Source: a virus. From it: a DNA stretch of 22,246 bases. The notes beneath the pieces are model-generated. The model did not search any database. It was given only the letters and a program-made list of their open reading frames with translations, and was not told the DNA's origin. The stretch lies in the IMG/VR virus record IMGVR_UViG_3300033143_003455, positions 1-22,246 of that record; one strand, written 5' to 3'. Position numbers and translations under genes: made by a program. Positions 14,562 through 21,391 of the stretch are shown in pieces; within the stretch, counting starts at the first letter, position 1; every line of letters starts with the position of its first letter.

Positions 14562-15373
14562 TTTTTAGCCTGTTTACTTTTTCTTTTATTCCAATAGCCT
14601 TTAACACCATAAATACCTATCTTAAGATCACGTCTCCTCCTGGCATCTAACCTCCATTTGGCTTTCTTAACCTCTTTTAAAGTATCTCTACCACCTAATT
14701 TAGCTAATTGTAGACTTGATACTTTATCTCTTAACTCAGCAAGGATCACAGCTTTACTAAAGTTTTTAGAATGATTAAGAACATTATTAATCTTAGTTAA
14801 ATACTTAGTAATAGTTTTAGTACCTAAATCATTTTGAACTACTTGATCTGCTATGACTTTTACTACATTTTGTACATTCTTTGGAAGTGCTTTTGTTCTT
14901 TTTTTATAAGGACCTCTCTTCTTACTTTCTTCTTTCTTTTCAGGAAGGATCTCAAAAGTCTTTTTTTCAAGATTTGCTACTCTGGTATTTATATTACCTA
15001 AATGAGTTGCTAATGTTCCAATATCTTTTTTAGTATTAAACTGAGCTAAAGTTTCAATATCTTTTTGAATAATAGCAATTTTATCTTGTAATGATTGAAT
15101 CTCAAGTCCAAATTTACTTTCATAATTTCCCATAATAGTCTCAAGTCTATCAATTCTTGCTGCTTCTTTAGTTCTTCCTAATTCATCACGGCTTCTAGGA
15201 CCTAATGTAACTCCAGTTTTTGAATCTGTAGTCTCTCCATAATTATTTACATCTTGTTGGGTAAGAGTATAATCTATTGAATCTTCATGTGTTTTATGTT
15301 CTTCTTCTGAATGTTCAAATGAATTAATAAGTATGTTAATTATTTTTAAATATATTTCTCTTTCTTTCTCCAT
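14558..15373 (-). CDS. Coiled-coil, basic hypothetical protein with AT-hook-like motif
   Basis: 271 residues. An acidic N-terminal 50 residues is followed by a likely coiled coil (about 72-140, with heptad-like Leu/Ile spacing), then KKRGPYKKR (151-159), which resembles an AT-hook. Next comes a helical region and a very basic C-terminus (LDARRRRDLKIG, NKRKSKQAKK). DNA or RNA binding by an oligomeric protein is likely. The start follows a 73-nt gap after the previous gene. The family is not recognised. Confidence 0.75.
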   Translation of the reverse strand: MEKEREIYLKIINILINSFEHSEEEHKTHEDSIDYTLTQQDVNNYGETTDSKTGVTLGPRSRDELGRTKEAARIDRLETIMGNYESKFGLEIQSLQDKIAIIQKDIETLAQFNTKKDIGTLATHLGNINTRVANLEKKTFEILPEKKEESKKRGPYKKRTKALPKNVQNVVKVIADQVVQNDLGTKTITKYLTKINNVLNHSKNFSKAVILAELRDKVSSLQLAKLGGRDTLKEVKKAKWRLDARRRRDLKIGIYGVKGYWNKRKSKQAKK

Positions 15374-15414
15374 TTTATTGGCTTTATTTTAAAATTGTTT
15401 AAATAGGATTAAAT

Positions 15415-15428
15415 GCCTGTATCTAGGC
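15415..15428. other. Small hairpin in a short gap
   Basis: GCCT and AGGC arms flank a 6-nt loop in the 73-nt gap between two minus-strand genes. There is no U-run directly after it on either strand, so it is not a clear terminator. It could be a processing or regulatory hairpin, or chance. Confidence 0.3.
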
Positions 15429-15446
15429 TATTGTAAAGATCAAAAT

Positions 15447-15746
15447 CTATTGATCATTCATTAAATAATTCTGAAAATTAAATATTCTAACAAGAGAAAT
15501 ATTTTTCAGTTTTATATATTTCTTTATACCTTTTAATGTACCTGTACAAACCATATTATTTTCATTAGTTACAAGAGTATACCCTTTTATCTTTTCCTCA
15601 CCAGGTGACAAGTCATATTTTACTAAATGATAATCAAATTGATTTTTAAATTCTTCATCATCATAATCATTACTCCTATGTTCTGCAGGAAAATCAGCTA
15701 TTCTATCATTAATCATACTTGCAAAAATTTCTTTCATATAACTCAT
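15447..15746 (-). CDS. Hypothetical protein
   Basis: 99 residues, acidic N-terminal half (DYDDEEFKNQFDYHL) and a beta-rich C-terminal half (GYTLVTNENNMVCTGTLKGI, then YIKLKNISLVRIF). The ATG overlaps the helicase TAA by one base (TAATG), indicating coupled translation. It stops with TAG. No family is recognised. The repeated GYTLV / GTLKGI strands might form a small beta sheet. Confidence 0.7.
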   Translation of the reverse strand: MSYMKEIFASMINDRIADFPAEHRSNDYDDEEFKNQFDYHLVKYDLSPGEEKIKGYTLVTNENNMVCTGTLKGIKKYIKLKNISLVRIFNFQNYLMNDQ

Positions 15747-16849
15747 TATACAGGATTTAAAGGGTTAAAATATTTAATCTTGGATTTATCAAAATCTCCT
15801 AAAGCTGTGTTGATCCATTTCATATCTACAGATTCTTTATAGCATAATATATGACATACAGCTGTTTCAGATGGATTCAATCTTAATAATCTTCCAATCC
15901 TTTGAGCAGATTTTCTCTCATTACCATATGCATGCATTATTATTCCTTGTTTAAGTTCAGGAATTGAAACACCTTCATTTAATTGTAATACACATGATAA
16001 TTTATTTATTCTACCATCAGCAAACAATTCTAAGTTTTCTTCAGAATGTTGATTTCCAGAATGATAACTATGTTTACATACTCTATCTGCTTGTTTTTGA
16101 GTATTAGCAAATACAATACATTTACTATTTATATTCTTAAGAAGACCTTTTAAATAGCTTTCCTTAGTTTTGTAATCCATTAAAGCTCTCATTCTCATAA
16201 TAGATGCAAATTGTTTAGCTTTAGCAGTCTGAGCATTTCCTACTCTGGTTGTACAATATTCATAGTCTTTGTATTCTGATGTATACCATGTTTTACCTAT
16301 TTTACTTGTCTTAACTAGTGTATGCAGCTTAGAGAGTTGTAATTCATGAACTACTATCTGATAATTATTAAGAATATTCTGATCTGTAGCATCATCTACA
16401 CTAAATTCATAAATGATAGGACAATATTTATTTACCATTCTAAACTTCTCTGATCCTCTTCTTTTAGGAGGTGTGCCTGTTAAACCTATAATTTTTCCTT
16501 TAAATACAGATAAAAAAGCTTCATGACTATCTAATAAACTATGACATTCATCTAAATAAACAATATCATATGCATCAGGATCTTGTTTATTGATTGATAA
16601 ATAGGTGGTAAATGTTAAATGATCTAATAAAAACTCTGAATCAGTCTTTTTTAATTCATCTAACCATGATTCTTTTACTGTAAGTTTAGGAATAACTACT
16701 AAAGCTGTAATTAAAGGACTATAGTTTTTTTTTAAATGATCTATAGCTACTCTAGTTTTGCCAACTCCCATAGATATACCTAAACCACATCTATCATTTT
16801 CTAATGTTTTTTGCAATGCTTCTGCTTGAACTATTTCTCTATTACTCAT
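15746..16849 (-). CDS. SF2 DNA/RNA helicase (DEAD/DEAH-like)
   Basis: 367 residues from the ATG at 16849, which overlaps the stop of the preceding gene by 8 nt. A frame extension to 16912 would add 21 residues inside that gene and is unlikely. The Q-like lead-in EIVQAEALQKTLENDRCGLG (5-24) is followed by motif I SMGVGKT (26-32), motif II LDECHS (99-104), motif III GLTGTPP (122-128) and motif VI SAQRIGRLLR (314-323). It is a compact SF2 helicase of the type phages use for recombination or fork remodelling (UvsW/RadD-like group by general layout). ATP-dependent activity is supported by all core motifs being intact. Confidence 0.9.
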   Translation of the reverse strand: MSNREIVQAEALQKTLENDRCGLGISMGVGKTRVAIDHLKKNYSPLITALVVIPKLTVKESWLDELKKTDSEFLLDHLTFTTYLSINKQDPDAYDIVYLDECHSLLDSHEAFLSVFKGKIIGLTGTPPKRRGSEKFRMVNKYCPIIYEFSVDDATDQNILNNYQIVVHELQLSKLHTLVKTSKIGKTWYTSEYKDYEYCTTRVGNAQTAKAKQFASIMRMRALMDYKTKESYLKGLLKNINSKCIVFANTQKQADRVCKHSYHSGNQHSEENLELFADGRINKLSCVLQLNEGVSIPELKQGIIMHAYGNERKSAQRIGRLLRLNPSETAVCHILCYKESVDMKWINTALGDFDKSKIKYFNPLNPV

Positions 16850-17030
16850 CTTTATAATTTTTATATGCTTCAATAATATCTTCTCCTTGACCTTTTTTAC
16901 ACTTAGTGCCATTAAAATAATGTTTGGAATCTACCCGTTGGAAACAATTCCATTTAGAGGTAAAATCATTAAAGTGAAATAAAAGATCATAAAGATTTAA
17001 TTTTTGTTGTTTAATAGTGGAGGATTTCAT
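16842..17030 (-). CDS. Small hypothetical protein with YFNG motif
   Basis: 62 residues. NLYDLLFHFNDFTSKWNCFQ (12-31) leads to HYFNGTKCKKG (37-47) and a C-terminal acidic helix. The LYD...W...R...YFNG arrangement resembles small proteins common in Bacteroidota phages, whose function is unknown to me. It starts 5 nt after the HNH gene and ends inside the helicase start (8-nt overlap). Confidence 0.7.
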   Translation of the reverse strand: MKSSTIKQQKLNLYDLLFHFNDFTSKWNCFQRVDSKHYFNGTKCKKGQGEDIIEAYKNYKDE

Positions 17031-17035
17031 TTTAT

Positions 17036-17314
17036 TTAGTTTCTATTGAGTGAATAACCTAATTCAATTGCATCTTCTGGATTAAGTTCTATCCAGTTAT
17101 GACAATTTCTACAGACAGATAACCATGTAGTTTGATCTAAATGATATTTATCTCTGCCTTGTTTATGATGAACTTCTGTTGCTCTGAGTGTACAATTATG
17201 TATTTTAGCATAACACATAGGATTATCAAGTAAGAATTCTTTCCTTTGTTTTGAGTAAGACCGTGTTGTCTTACCCATCTTTTTAGAAACCTTTTTGATG
17301 TAACTTTTTTTCAT
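17036..17314 (-). CDS. HNH-type zinc protein / endonuclease
   Basis: 92 residues. A basic N-terminus (1-25) precedes MCYAKIHNCTLRATEVHHKQ (33-52), then WLSVCRNCHNWIELNP (64-79). Zinc ligands would be Cys34, Cys41, Cys68 and Cys71, and the His49-His50 pair and His72 fit an HNH beta-beta-alpha-metal site. Such small proteins either cut DNA (homing or terminase-linked nicking) or process recombination intermediates in the NinG style. Overlap with the upstream gene is 4 nt (ATGA). It is not inserted in another gene, so homing behaviour is not evident. Confidence 0.8.
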   Translation of the reverse strand: MKKSYIKKVSKKMGKTTRSYSKQRKEFLLDNPMCYAKIHNCTLRATEVHHKQGRDKYHLDQTTWLSVCRNCHNWIELNPEDAIELGYSLNRN

Positions 17315-17829
17315 TTACACTTTAATTGAAAGAAATTATTAGGTAATAATCCTTTACTTATAAAGAAAATAATAACATCTTCATATTTAATCCCAAGATC
17401 TTTTAAAGACATCCTATTTATATAAGATCTATCTGTGTCAGATACATCTACTTTTAGTATGTCTTCAATTAAAGAGCTGCGGGAAAATATACTTAAGACT
17501 TCATTAGCTAATTTATTACATAAAGTCTGTTTCCAAAGATTAAGTTCATCTTGAGCACGTTTCCATACTCTTTTTATTCTTCTTTTCTTATCCCAATGCA
17601 TTTTTTCTACTTCTTCTTTTGAAAATACATTTAATCCGTGCAATACTCTTTTAAATAAAAAGTGTTGATAAGGATTCAATTTTGTATAAACAATTTGTTG
17701 AGTAAGATCCTTAGAAATTATCTGATAATCACTCAGAATTCCTAGGTAAAGATAACGTTTTTCTTGCAAATGATTATTAATATGAGCATGTCTCTGAGTT
17801 AATGTGTTGAGTTGATTTGGAGTAAACAT
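17311..17829 (-). CDS. Hypothetical protein conserved in style with Bacteroidota phages
   Basis: 172 residues. The central part LNPYQHFLFKRVLHGLNVFS (51-70) and KMHWDKKRRIKRVWKRAQ (76-93) is rich in aromatic and basic residues, followed by a helix with LNLWKQTLCNKLANEVL. This suggests an RNA- or DNA-binding helical protein. I recall similar patterns from phage genomes of Bacteroidota but know no function. A 24-nt gap separates it from the phosphatase gene. Confidence 0.75.
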   Translation of the reverse strand: MFTPNQLNTLTQRHAHINNHLQEKRYLYLGILSDYQIISKDLTQQIVYTKLNPYQHFLFKRVLHGLNVFSKEEVEKMHWDKKRRIKRVWKRAQDELNLWKQTLCNKLANEVLSIFSRSSLIEDILKVDVSDTDRSYINRMSLKDLGIKYEDVIIFFISKGLLPNNFFQLKCK

Positions 17830-17853
17830 AAGGGGTAAATTTAAGTGAGTGAA

Positions 17854-18270
17854 TTAAATAGGTTGTAATACTGATATTCCATCAATGGCTTTAAACCATT
17901 TAAGAACTTCAAGATCATCATCTATAACAAGCTGAACATCATAATGATCTCTAATATTATTCATATAATGTCTGCTTTTAGTTAATAGTGTTTTTTCATA
18001 ACTACCTCCAGACTTCATATGTAATTCATGATAATGAATATTAGATGCATCTAACCATCTCATAGTTACTTCACAACAGCTAAAATCTCTACCTGTTAGG
18101 ATAATAACTACATAATTCTCATAAAGATTCCTTACAAGCTCTGCTATAGGCTCTATAACAGCATCTTCACCTACTCTATGCCAATCATATATACCTCTTG
18201 ATCCAGGTCCTTCTTTCTTTCTTGCTAAAGTATTATCTATATCTACTATTACTGCTTTTTTCTGTGTCAT
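17854..18270 (-). CDS. Polynucleotide 3'-phosphatase (HAD family)
   Basis: 138 residues with the full HAD set: DIDNT (10-14) with nucleophile Asp10 and acid Asp12, LTGRD (58-62), Lys98 as the likely motif III lysine, and IDDDLEV (116-122). The lead YDWHRVGEDAVIEPI (28-42) matches the 3'-phosphatase domain of T4-type polynucleotide kinase, where this segment helps set substrate specificity. It would remove 3' or 2',3'-cyclic phosphates from nucleic-acid ends. The kinase half is a separate gene 2 nt upstream (18273-18719), unlike the single fused protein of T4. Confidence 0.85.
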   Translation of the reverse strand: MTQKKAVIVDIDNTLARKKEGPGSRGIYDWHRVGEDAVIEPIAELVRNLYENYVVIILTGRDFSCCEVTMRWLDASNIHYHELHMKSGGSYEKTLLTKSRHYMNNIRDHYDVQLVIDDDLEVLKWFKAIDGISVLQPI

Positions 18271-18272
18271 AA

Positions 18273-18719
18273 CTATAATTTTATTTCAAATCTTTCTTTC
18301 TGTCTTGTTAATATTTCAGTAGGAACACCATGTTCAGATTCAGAACCATGTCTATTTTCTACTATAATAGAAGTTACTTGATAATTATGTCTATCAGCTA
18401 AATCAAGATAAGGATCCATTTCCCACTCCATTGTGAATGTATTATGTATCACAATAAGAGGTATTTCTTTTTTCATAGCCTTTTTAGTTCTATCCTGACA
18501 ATTTTCATGAGCATCAGATAGTTTAGCAGGATCAAAAAGATACTCTCCCTCTTTAGATGTGAAATAATCATCAGCACAAAAATAATCTAGAATATCAGGA
18601 CTATCTTTATATTTAATAACAGGTCCACCATAAAAGTTATGAGTCATATGATATAAAAGTTCTGCAAATGTAGTTTTGCCTGAGCCACTGGCTCCTCTAA
18701 GTAATATTAAGTTTTTCAT
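18273..18719 (-). CDS. Polynucleotide 5'-kinase-like P-loop protein
   Basis: 148 residues. P-loop GASGSGKTT (9-17), then CADDYF (48-53) with the likely catalytic Asp, IHNTFTMEWEMDPYLDLA (91-108), and a lid-like GVPTEILTRQKERFE (131-145). This fits the AAA_33/T4 Pnk-type kinase domain that transfers phosphate to 5'-OH ends. Together with the 3'-phosphatase gene 2 nt downstream it makes a complete end-healing pair. No RNA ligase is visible in this window. A general small-molecule kinase is possible but less likely given the partner. It lies just downstream of a structured-RNA gap. Confidence 0.8.
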   Translation of the reverse strand: MKNLILLRGASGSGKTTFAELLYHMTHNFYGGPVIKYKDSPDILDYFCADDYFTSKEGEYLFDPAKLSDAHENCQDRTKKAMKKEIPLIVIHNTFTMEWEMDPYLDLADRHNYQVTSIIVENRHGSESEHGVPTEILTRQKERFEIKL

Positions 18720-18748
18720 AAGATTTTGTTAAGTATATAAATAAAAAA

Positions 18749-18811
18749 TATAGCCCAGGGATCCACAGAGCACCTGTCCATAAATGGTTTTACTGTCTGT
18801 TTTTAGCTATA
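18749..18811 (-). ncRNA. Possible structured RNA or complex terminator in a 175-nt gap
   Basis: The gap 18720-18894 has no gene. On the minus strand TATAGC (18811-18806) pairs with GCTATA (18754-18749), followed at once by TTTTTT. Inside are ACAG/CTGT and CCA/TGG hairpins. Upstream, TGACT/AGTCA flank a 7-nt loop (around 18870-18886). The layout resembles a multi-branched terminator or a small RNA ending in a U-run, placed before the kinase/phosphatase genes. Pairings were found by eye; thermodynamic stability was not computed. Confidence 0.4.
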
Positions 18812-18894
18812 ATTTACCTGATAGTTTGCAATGCACCGTTAAACTTCTGATTAAGTGGGTACATTAACAGTGACTACCAGGAAGTCATGGAAGA

Positions 18895-19491
18895 CTATAA
18901 TTCAAAGGTATCTTCTTTCTCTTCAGTTACTTCAGTTACTACACTTTCAACTTCAACTTCTTCATCCTCTTCTTCTACCAATTCTTCTTCTTCAGTACTT
19001 TTAACAATTTCATCAATTGCTTCTTTGCTAATAGTTACTTTCTTTTTATTCTTTGCTGTTTCAGCTATAGAATTTACACCTTGTGCTTCTTTGATCTCAT
19101 CTCTATTAGTATGATCAATCAATTCATCTTGAGTCTCAGTATTTTGAACAAAAAATGTTTTTCTATAAATAGGTTGATCATCTTTTACACATATGACTCC
19201 TGTATCTCCTGCAATTTTCATATCTCTATCAGGATCATCAGAATTAAATGGATCTAACCTTTCAATTACCACAATTTTACCTGGTAATTCAGTTTTATTA
19301 GCAATATCAATTGCTTCAAGATCTTCTACTTTGCCATGTATTAATGTACTTAGCTCAGACCTTTTAACCCATCCATTAGATTTAAAAACTACTCTATCTT
19401 GTGTAATTCTTACATGTCCATATTCTGGATTGTTTTTAGATACACGGATTACGTTGCCTAATTCATCAGGCTGAATATTTACTTTGCTCAT
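18895..19491 (-). CDS. Phage protein with acidic tail, possible ssDNA-binding
   Basis: 198 residues. The first 130 are beta-rich and contain NVIRVSKNNPEYGHVRI (13-29), LIHGKVEDL (50-58), GKIVVIERLDPFN (71-83), DRDMKIAGDTGVICV (88-102) and QPIYRKTFFV (106-115). This pattern recurs in Bacteroidota phage proteins as I recall. The last 35 residues are almost all Glu, Val and Thr and end EDTFEL, like an SSB tail. The SSB-like protein at 8218-8949 ends SDFEL. An ssDNA-binding role is a reasonable guess, not a demonstrated one. The tail contains a GAAGTAACT codon repeat and the gene stops with TAG. Confidence 0.75.
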   Translation of the reverse strand: MSKVNIQPDELGNVIRVSKNNPEYGHVRITQDRVVFKSNGWVKRSELSTLIHGKVEDLEAIDIANKTELPGKIVVIERLDPFNSDDPDRDMKIAGDTGVICVKDDQPIYRKTFFVQNTETQDELIDHTNRDEIKEAQGVNSIAETAKNKKKVTISKEAIDEIVKSTEEEELVEEEDEEVEVESVVTEVTEEKEDTFEL

Positions 19492-19520
19492 GTTGTTGGT
19501 TTTAAATGTATTAAGAAATT

Positions 19521-19784
19521 TTAATTATCATCTCTGTGAAAGTCCTTATCTGTTAATTTATCTAATTTATTTATACTAGTAAGGTCTTTTTCTATTTCTT
19601 GTTCTTCATCTTCAGAGATTACAGAAGAAGAATGATTTGAGAATTTTTTATTAAATGGATTACTTATTTCAATTGTTTGTCCAAGTCCAAGACCTGTTAA
19701 TTCTTGTACAGCTTGATCATCAAGTTCTAGAAATGATTCTACTGACATTTCTACAACTCTTCCATTAGGCAATTGATACAACAT
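19521..19784 (-). CDS. Small phage protein of the YQLPNGR type
   Basis: 87 residues. It opens LYQLPNGRVVEMSVESFLEL (2-21), then a GLGLGQTIEISNPFNKKF segment and a long acidic, disordered C-terminus. Proteins with a YQLPNG-hydrophobic-S-x-E opening are, as I recall, common in Bacteroidota phages with unknown role, and the Asn-Pro-Phe after the linker is also typical. A TAnnTTTG box lies 21 nt upstream of the ATG, and inverted repeats precede it, so it may be the first gene of its own transcript. Confidence 0.75.
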   Translation of the reverse strand: MLYQLPNGRVVEMSVESFLELDDQAVQELTGLGLGQTIEISNPFNKKFSNHSSSVISEDEEQEIEKDLTSINKLDKLTDKDFHRDDN

Positions 19785-19804
19785 TGATAGGAATTATCTT
19801 ATTC

Positions 19805-19812
19805 TCAAATAT
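19805..19812 (-). promoter_or_regulatory. Bacteroidota-type -7 promoter box
   Basis: TATATTTG on the minus strand matches TAnnTTTG exactly and sits 20 nt before the ATG of the 87-residue gene. A start about 6 nt downstream would leave a leader of about 14 nt. The -33 region is weak (TTAATTTAAGG). Confidence 0.5.
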
Positions 19813-19840
19813 AATAAAATAATTTCCTTAAATTAATGCA

Positions 19841-19896
19841 TTAAACTAATCCAGTTTAAAATATATAGCAGAAACATAGCTAGAGTAAGTTTAAAC
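19841..19896. promoter_or_regulatory. Candidate operator: three AGTTTAA half-sites
   Basis: TTAAACT (19841-19847) and AGTTTAA (19853-19859) form a perfect inverted repeat with a 5-nt spacer. A third AGTTTAA with extension to the palindrome GTTTAAAC lies at 19888-19896. The cluster is in the 121-nt gap upstream of the promoter box and downstream of a winged-helix gene, as expected for a binding site of a phage regulator. Confidence 0.45.
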
Positions 19897-19905
19897 ACTA
19901 ACTAT

Positions 19906-20157
19906 TTATACCAATTTAAAATGTTTTCCTTCCCTTGTGATATACTTATTATCTTTAAGTTCTTTAATAATTCTACCTATATGTCTTGTACTTACTCCTG
20001 CTATATCAGCTAAAGTAAACACAGAAGGAAAACATTTCCTTTCTTTATTTGCATATACTGATAAGATACTATATAATGCTTTTGCTTGAAGTGATAAAGT
20101 AGGATCAGTCATTACTTGATGATTTACTATACCAAACTTCACCAGTTTTTTGGACAT
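19906..20157 (-). CDS. Winged-helix DNA-binding protein (HTH_36 type)
   Basis: 83 residues. VMTDPTLSLQAKALYSILSV (15-34) followed by CFPSVFTLADIAGVSTRHIG (42-61), then RIIKELKDNKYITREGKHFK (62-81), matches the HTH_36 / replisome-organiser N-terminal domain, with helices 2-3 at about 45-68 and a short wing at 72-82. It probably binds DNA as a regulator or origin-binding accessory. It starts 53 nt inside the preceding gene. The nearest candidate target is the AGTTTAA cluster directly downstream. Confidence 0.8.
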   Translation of the reverse strand: MSKKLVKFGIVNHQVMTDPTLSLQAKALYSILSVYANKERKCFPSVFTLADIAGVSTRHIGRIIKELKDNKYITREGKHFKLV

Positions 20158-20332
20158 GATTATTGTATATATATGCGTGAGCTCTTTTAATATCTAATGA
20201 TTGTTCCAAATAAGGATCTTTAAAATGATATTTCTTATTCATATAAGATCCAAAATCTTTTTTTACATCTTTAATATTATTATTCCACTTTTGAAACTCT
20301 TTTTTTAGAAGAGGTATGGTTATTCGTGCCAT
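20105..20332 (-). CDS. Small basic hypothetical protein overlapping both neighbours
   Basis: 75 residues, basic, Lys- and Asn-rich, with FQKWNNNIKDVKKDFGSYM (13-31) and SLDIKRAHAYIYNNH (45-59). The start at 20332 has an A-rich leader. It overlaps the upstream gene by 53 nt and the downstream winged-helix gene by 53 nt, each in a different frame. The 122 nt between those two genes would otherwise be empty, which supports a real gene. No family is recognised. ATG at 20242 is a shorter alternative. Confidence 0.6.
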   Translation of the reverse strand: MARITIPLLKKEFQKWNNNIKDVKKDFGSYMNKKYHFKDPYLEQSLDIKRAHAYIYNNHVQKTGEVWYSKSSSND

Positions 20333-20834
20333 TATTTTGTGGTTTAACTTTAAAATGTTTTATACTATTTTTAGATATTAATTCTAAGTCAGTAACCTTC
20401 AATGTAATCATTTCTTTATATATTTTAGGTTCATCAACTTCATGAAAGAATACAGATACTTTAAATTTGTCATGAAAAGGATTAAATCCATCATCATTCC
20501 AATGATCATCATTCATTATTTGCCCATATACACATTCATCATCAGTTAATAAGCCCATATCTTTTAATATATCTGGTTCATATTTACTACCTTTCCATCT
20601 ATCTGGTGGAAAAATCTTTACAAATCCAAATTGCACAAATGGAGTATATAGAGTATTACTACTCAATATCTCTATTAAAAGGGCCAATTCTGATGATGAA
20701 AATACTTGAACTACCATATCCATTATAGATTTCCTATTCTTTAAATTTTTAGTAAATATAGGATCAATTATATTTCTTATAATACTATCTTTTAAAGTAA
20801 TAGTTTTTCTATTCACTGGGTTCATTTTGCTCAA
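20280..20834 (-). CDS. Hypothetical protein
   Basis: 184 residues. An N-terminal helical region (about 10-60), a central part with PPDRWKGSKYEPDILKDMGL, then an acidic/aromatic stretch NDDHWNDDGFNPFHDKFKVS and a beta strand pair (VSVFFHEV; KEMITLKVTDLELI). The C-terminus is a Lys/Ser/Asn-rich tail. The start at 20834 overlaps the previous gene by 26 nt; ATG at 20825 (residue 4) would reduce this to 17 nt. Not recognised. Confidence 0.7.
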   Translation of the reverse strand: MSKMNPVNRKTITLKDSIIRNIIDPIFTKNLKNRKSIMDMVVQVFSSSELALLIEILSSNTLYTPFVQFGFVKIFPPDRWKGSKYEPDILKDMGLLTDDECVYGQIMNDDHWNDDGFNPFHDKFKVSVFFHEVDEPKIYKEMITLKVTDLELISKNSIKHFKVKPQNNGTNNHTSSKKRVSKVE

Positions 20835-21168
20835 CTTTTAGTTTAAAATAAATATTCTCTGGAGGATCATCAAAATACTTTAATAATGCTGGACATAACC
20901 ATAAATCATGAGCATAACCATGATGCTCAAATATATAATCAGTTCCTCCTCCCATTCCTTCTCCTAACTTTTCTATAGAGAAAGCATATCCAGGAAATTC
21001 ATCTTGTGAAAACATAATACTACAATTTTCTACAAAATCTCCTGCTAAACGAGTTAATAATGTATCAGCTCCTGCAACTAGTGGTTCTTTTATTAATCCC
21101 TTTGATTCATCATCAAATACCCACCAATCATTCCACTTATAGGGATTTATTATACTTATCTGGTTCAT
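20809..21168 (-). CDS. DUF6717-like protein
   Basis: 119 residues. WVFDDESKGLIKEPLVAGAD (16-35), MFSQDEFPGYAF (52-63), GGGTDYIFEHHGYAHDLWLC (73-92) and PALLKYFDDPPENIYFKL (93-110) match the pattern I recall for DUF6717, a domain seen in bacterial genomes and some phages, function unknown. The Trp-Leu-Cys-Pro-Ala segment is the most distinctive part. It is cytoplasmic. It is preceded by a 221-nt gap with a structured RNA ending in a U-run, and a TAAATTTG box lies 10 nt before the ATG. Confidence 0.7.
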   Translation of the reverse strand: MNQISIINPYKWNDWWVFDDESKGLIKEPLVAGADTLLTRLAGDFVENCSIMFSQDEFPGYAFSIEKLGEGMGGGTDYIFEHHGYAHDLWLCPALLKYFDDPPENIYFKLKVEQNEPSE

Positions 21169-21196
21169 TTTATTACAAATTTAATTAAAAAATAAA

Positions 21197-21272
21197 GGGT
21201 CAGATTACTGCTGTTGTCAATATGATATGAAACAAACAACACTTACGTCCATTAGGAACAGTAAAATCACCC
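21197..21272 (-). ncRNA. Possible structured RNA / terminator in a 221-nt gap
   Basis: The gap 21169-21389 has no gene. On the minus strand GGGT (21272-21269) pairs with ACCC (21200-21197), TTACTG (21264-21259) with CAGTAA (21210-21205), and GTTGTT (21240-21235) with GACAAC (21218-21213). The outer stem is followed by TTTATTTTTTAATT. The three nested stems are separated by a 4x4 internal loop and a 5' bulge. It could be a leader, a terminator for the gene at 21390-22028, or a small RNA. Found by eye; not folded computationally. Confidence 0.45.
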
Positions 21273-21379
21273 CTCTCCACTCACTCAAAAATTAATAACC
21301 TTAAATTAAAATATTGACAATTCTAGGTTGGCATTATACTCACTATCTTATAGATATTATATAATGGTATTGTTAGTAG

Positions 21380-21391
21380 GACATATATGTC
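21380..21391. promoter_or_regulatory. 12-bp perfect palindrome at a stop codon
   Basis: GACATATATGTC is its own reverse complement and overlaps the TGA of the gene at 21390-22028. It could be a binding site for a dimeric protein or a chance palindrome in AT-rich DNA. Confidence 0.3.

Noticed and set aside
16850-16912. N-terminal extension of the SF2 helicase
   Set aside because: It lies fully inside the upstream 62-codon gene, and the ATG at 16849 gives a normal 8-nt overlap.
18887-19474. Ser/Thr-rich plus-strand frames opposite the acidic-tailed protein
   Set aside because: The Ser/Thr composition is the reverse complement of the Glu-rich tail codons. The minus-strand protein has a clear conserved-looking pattern.
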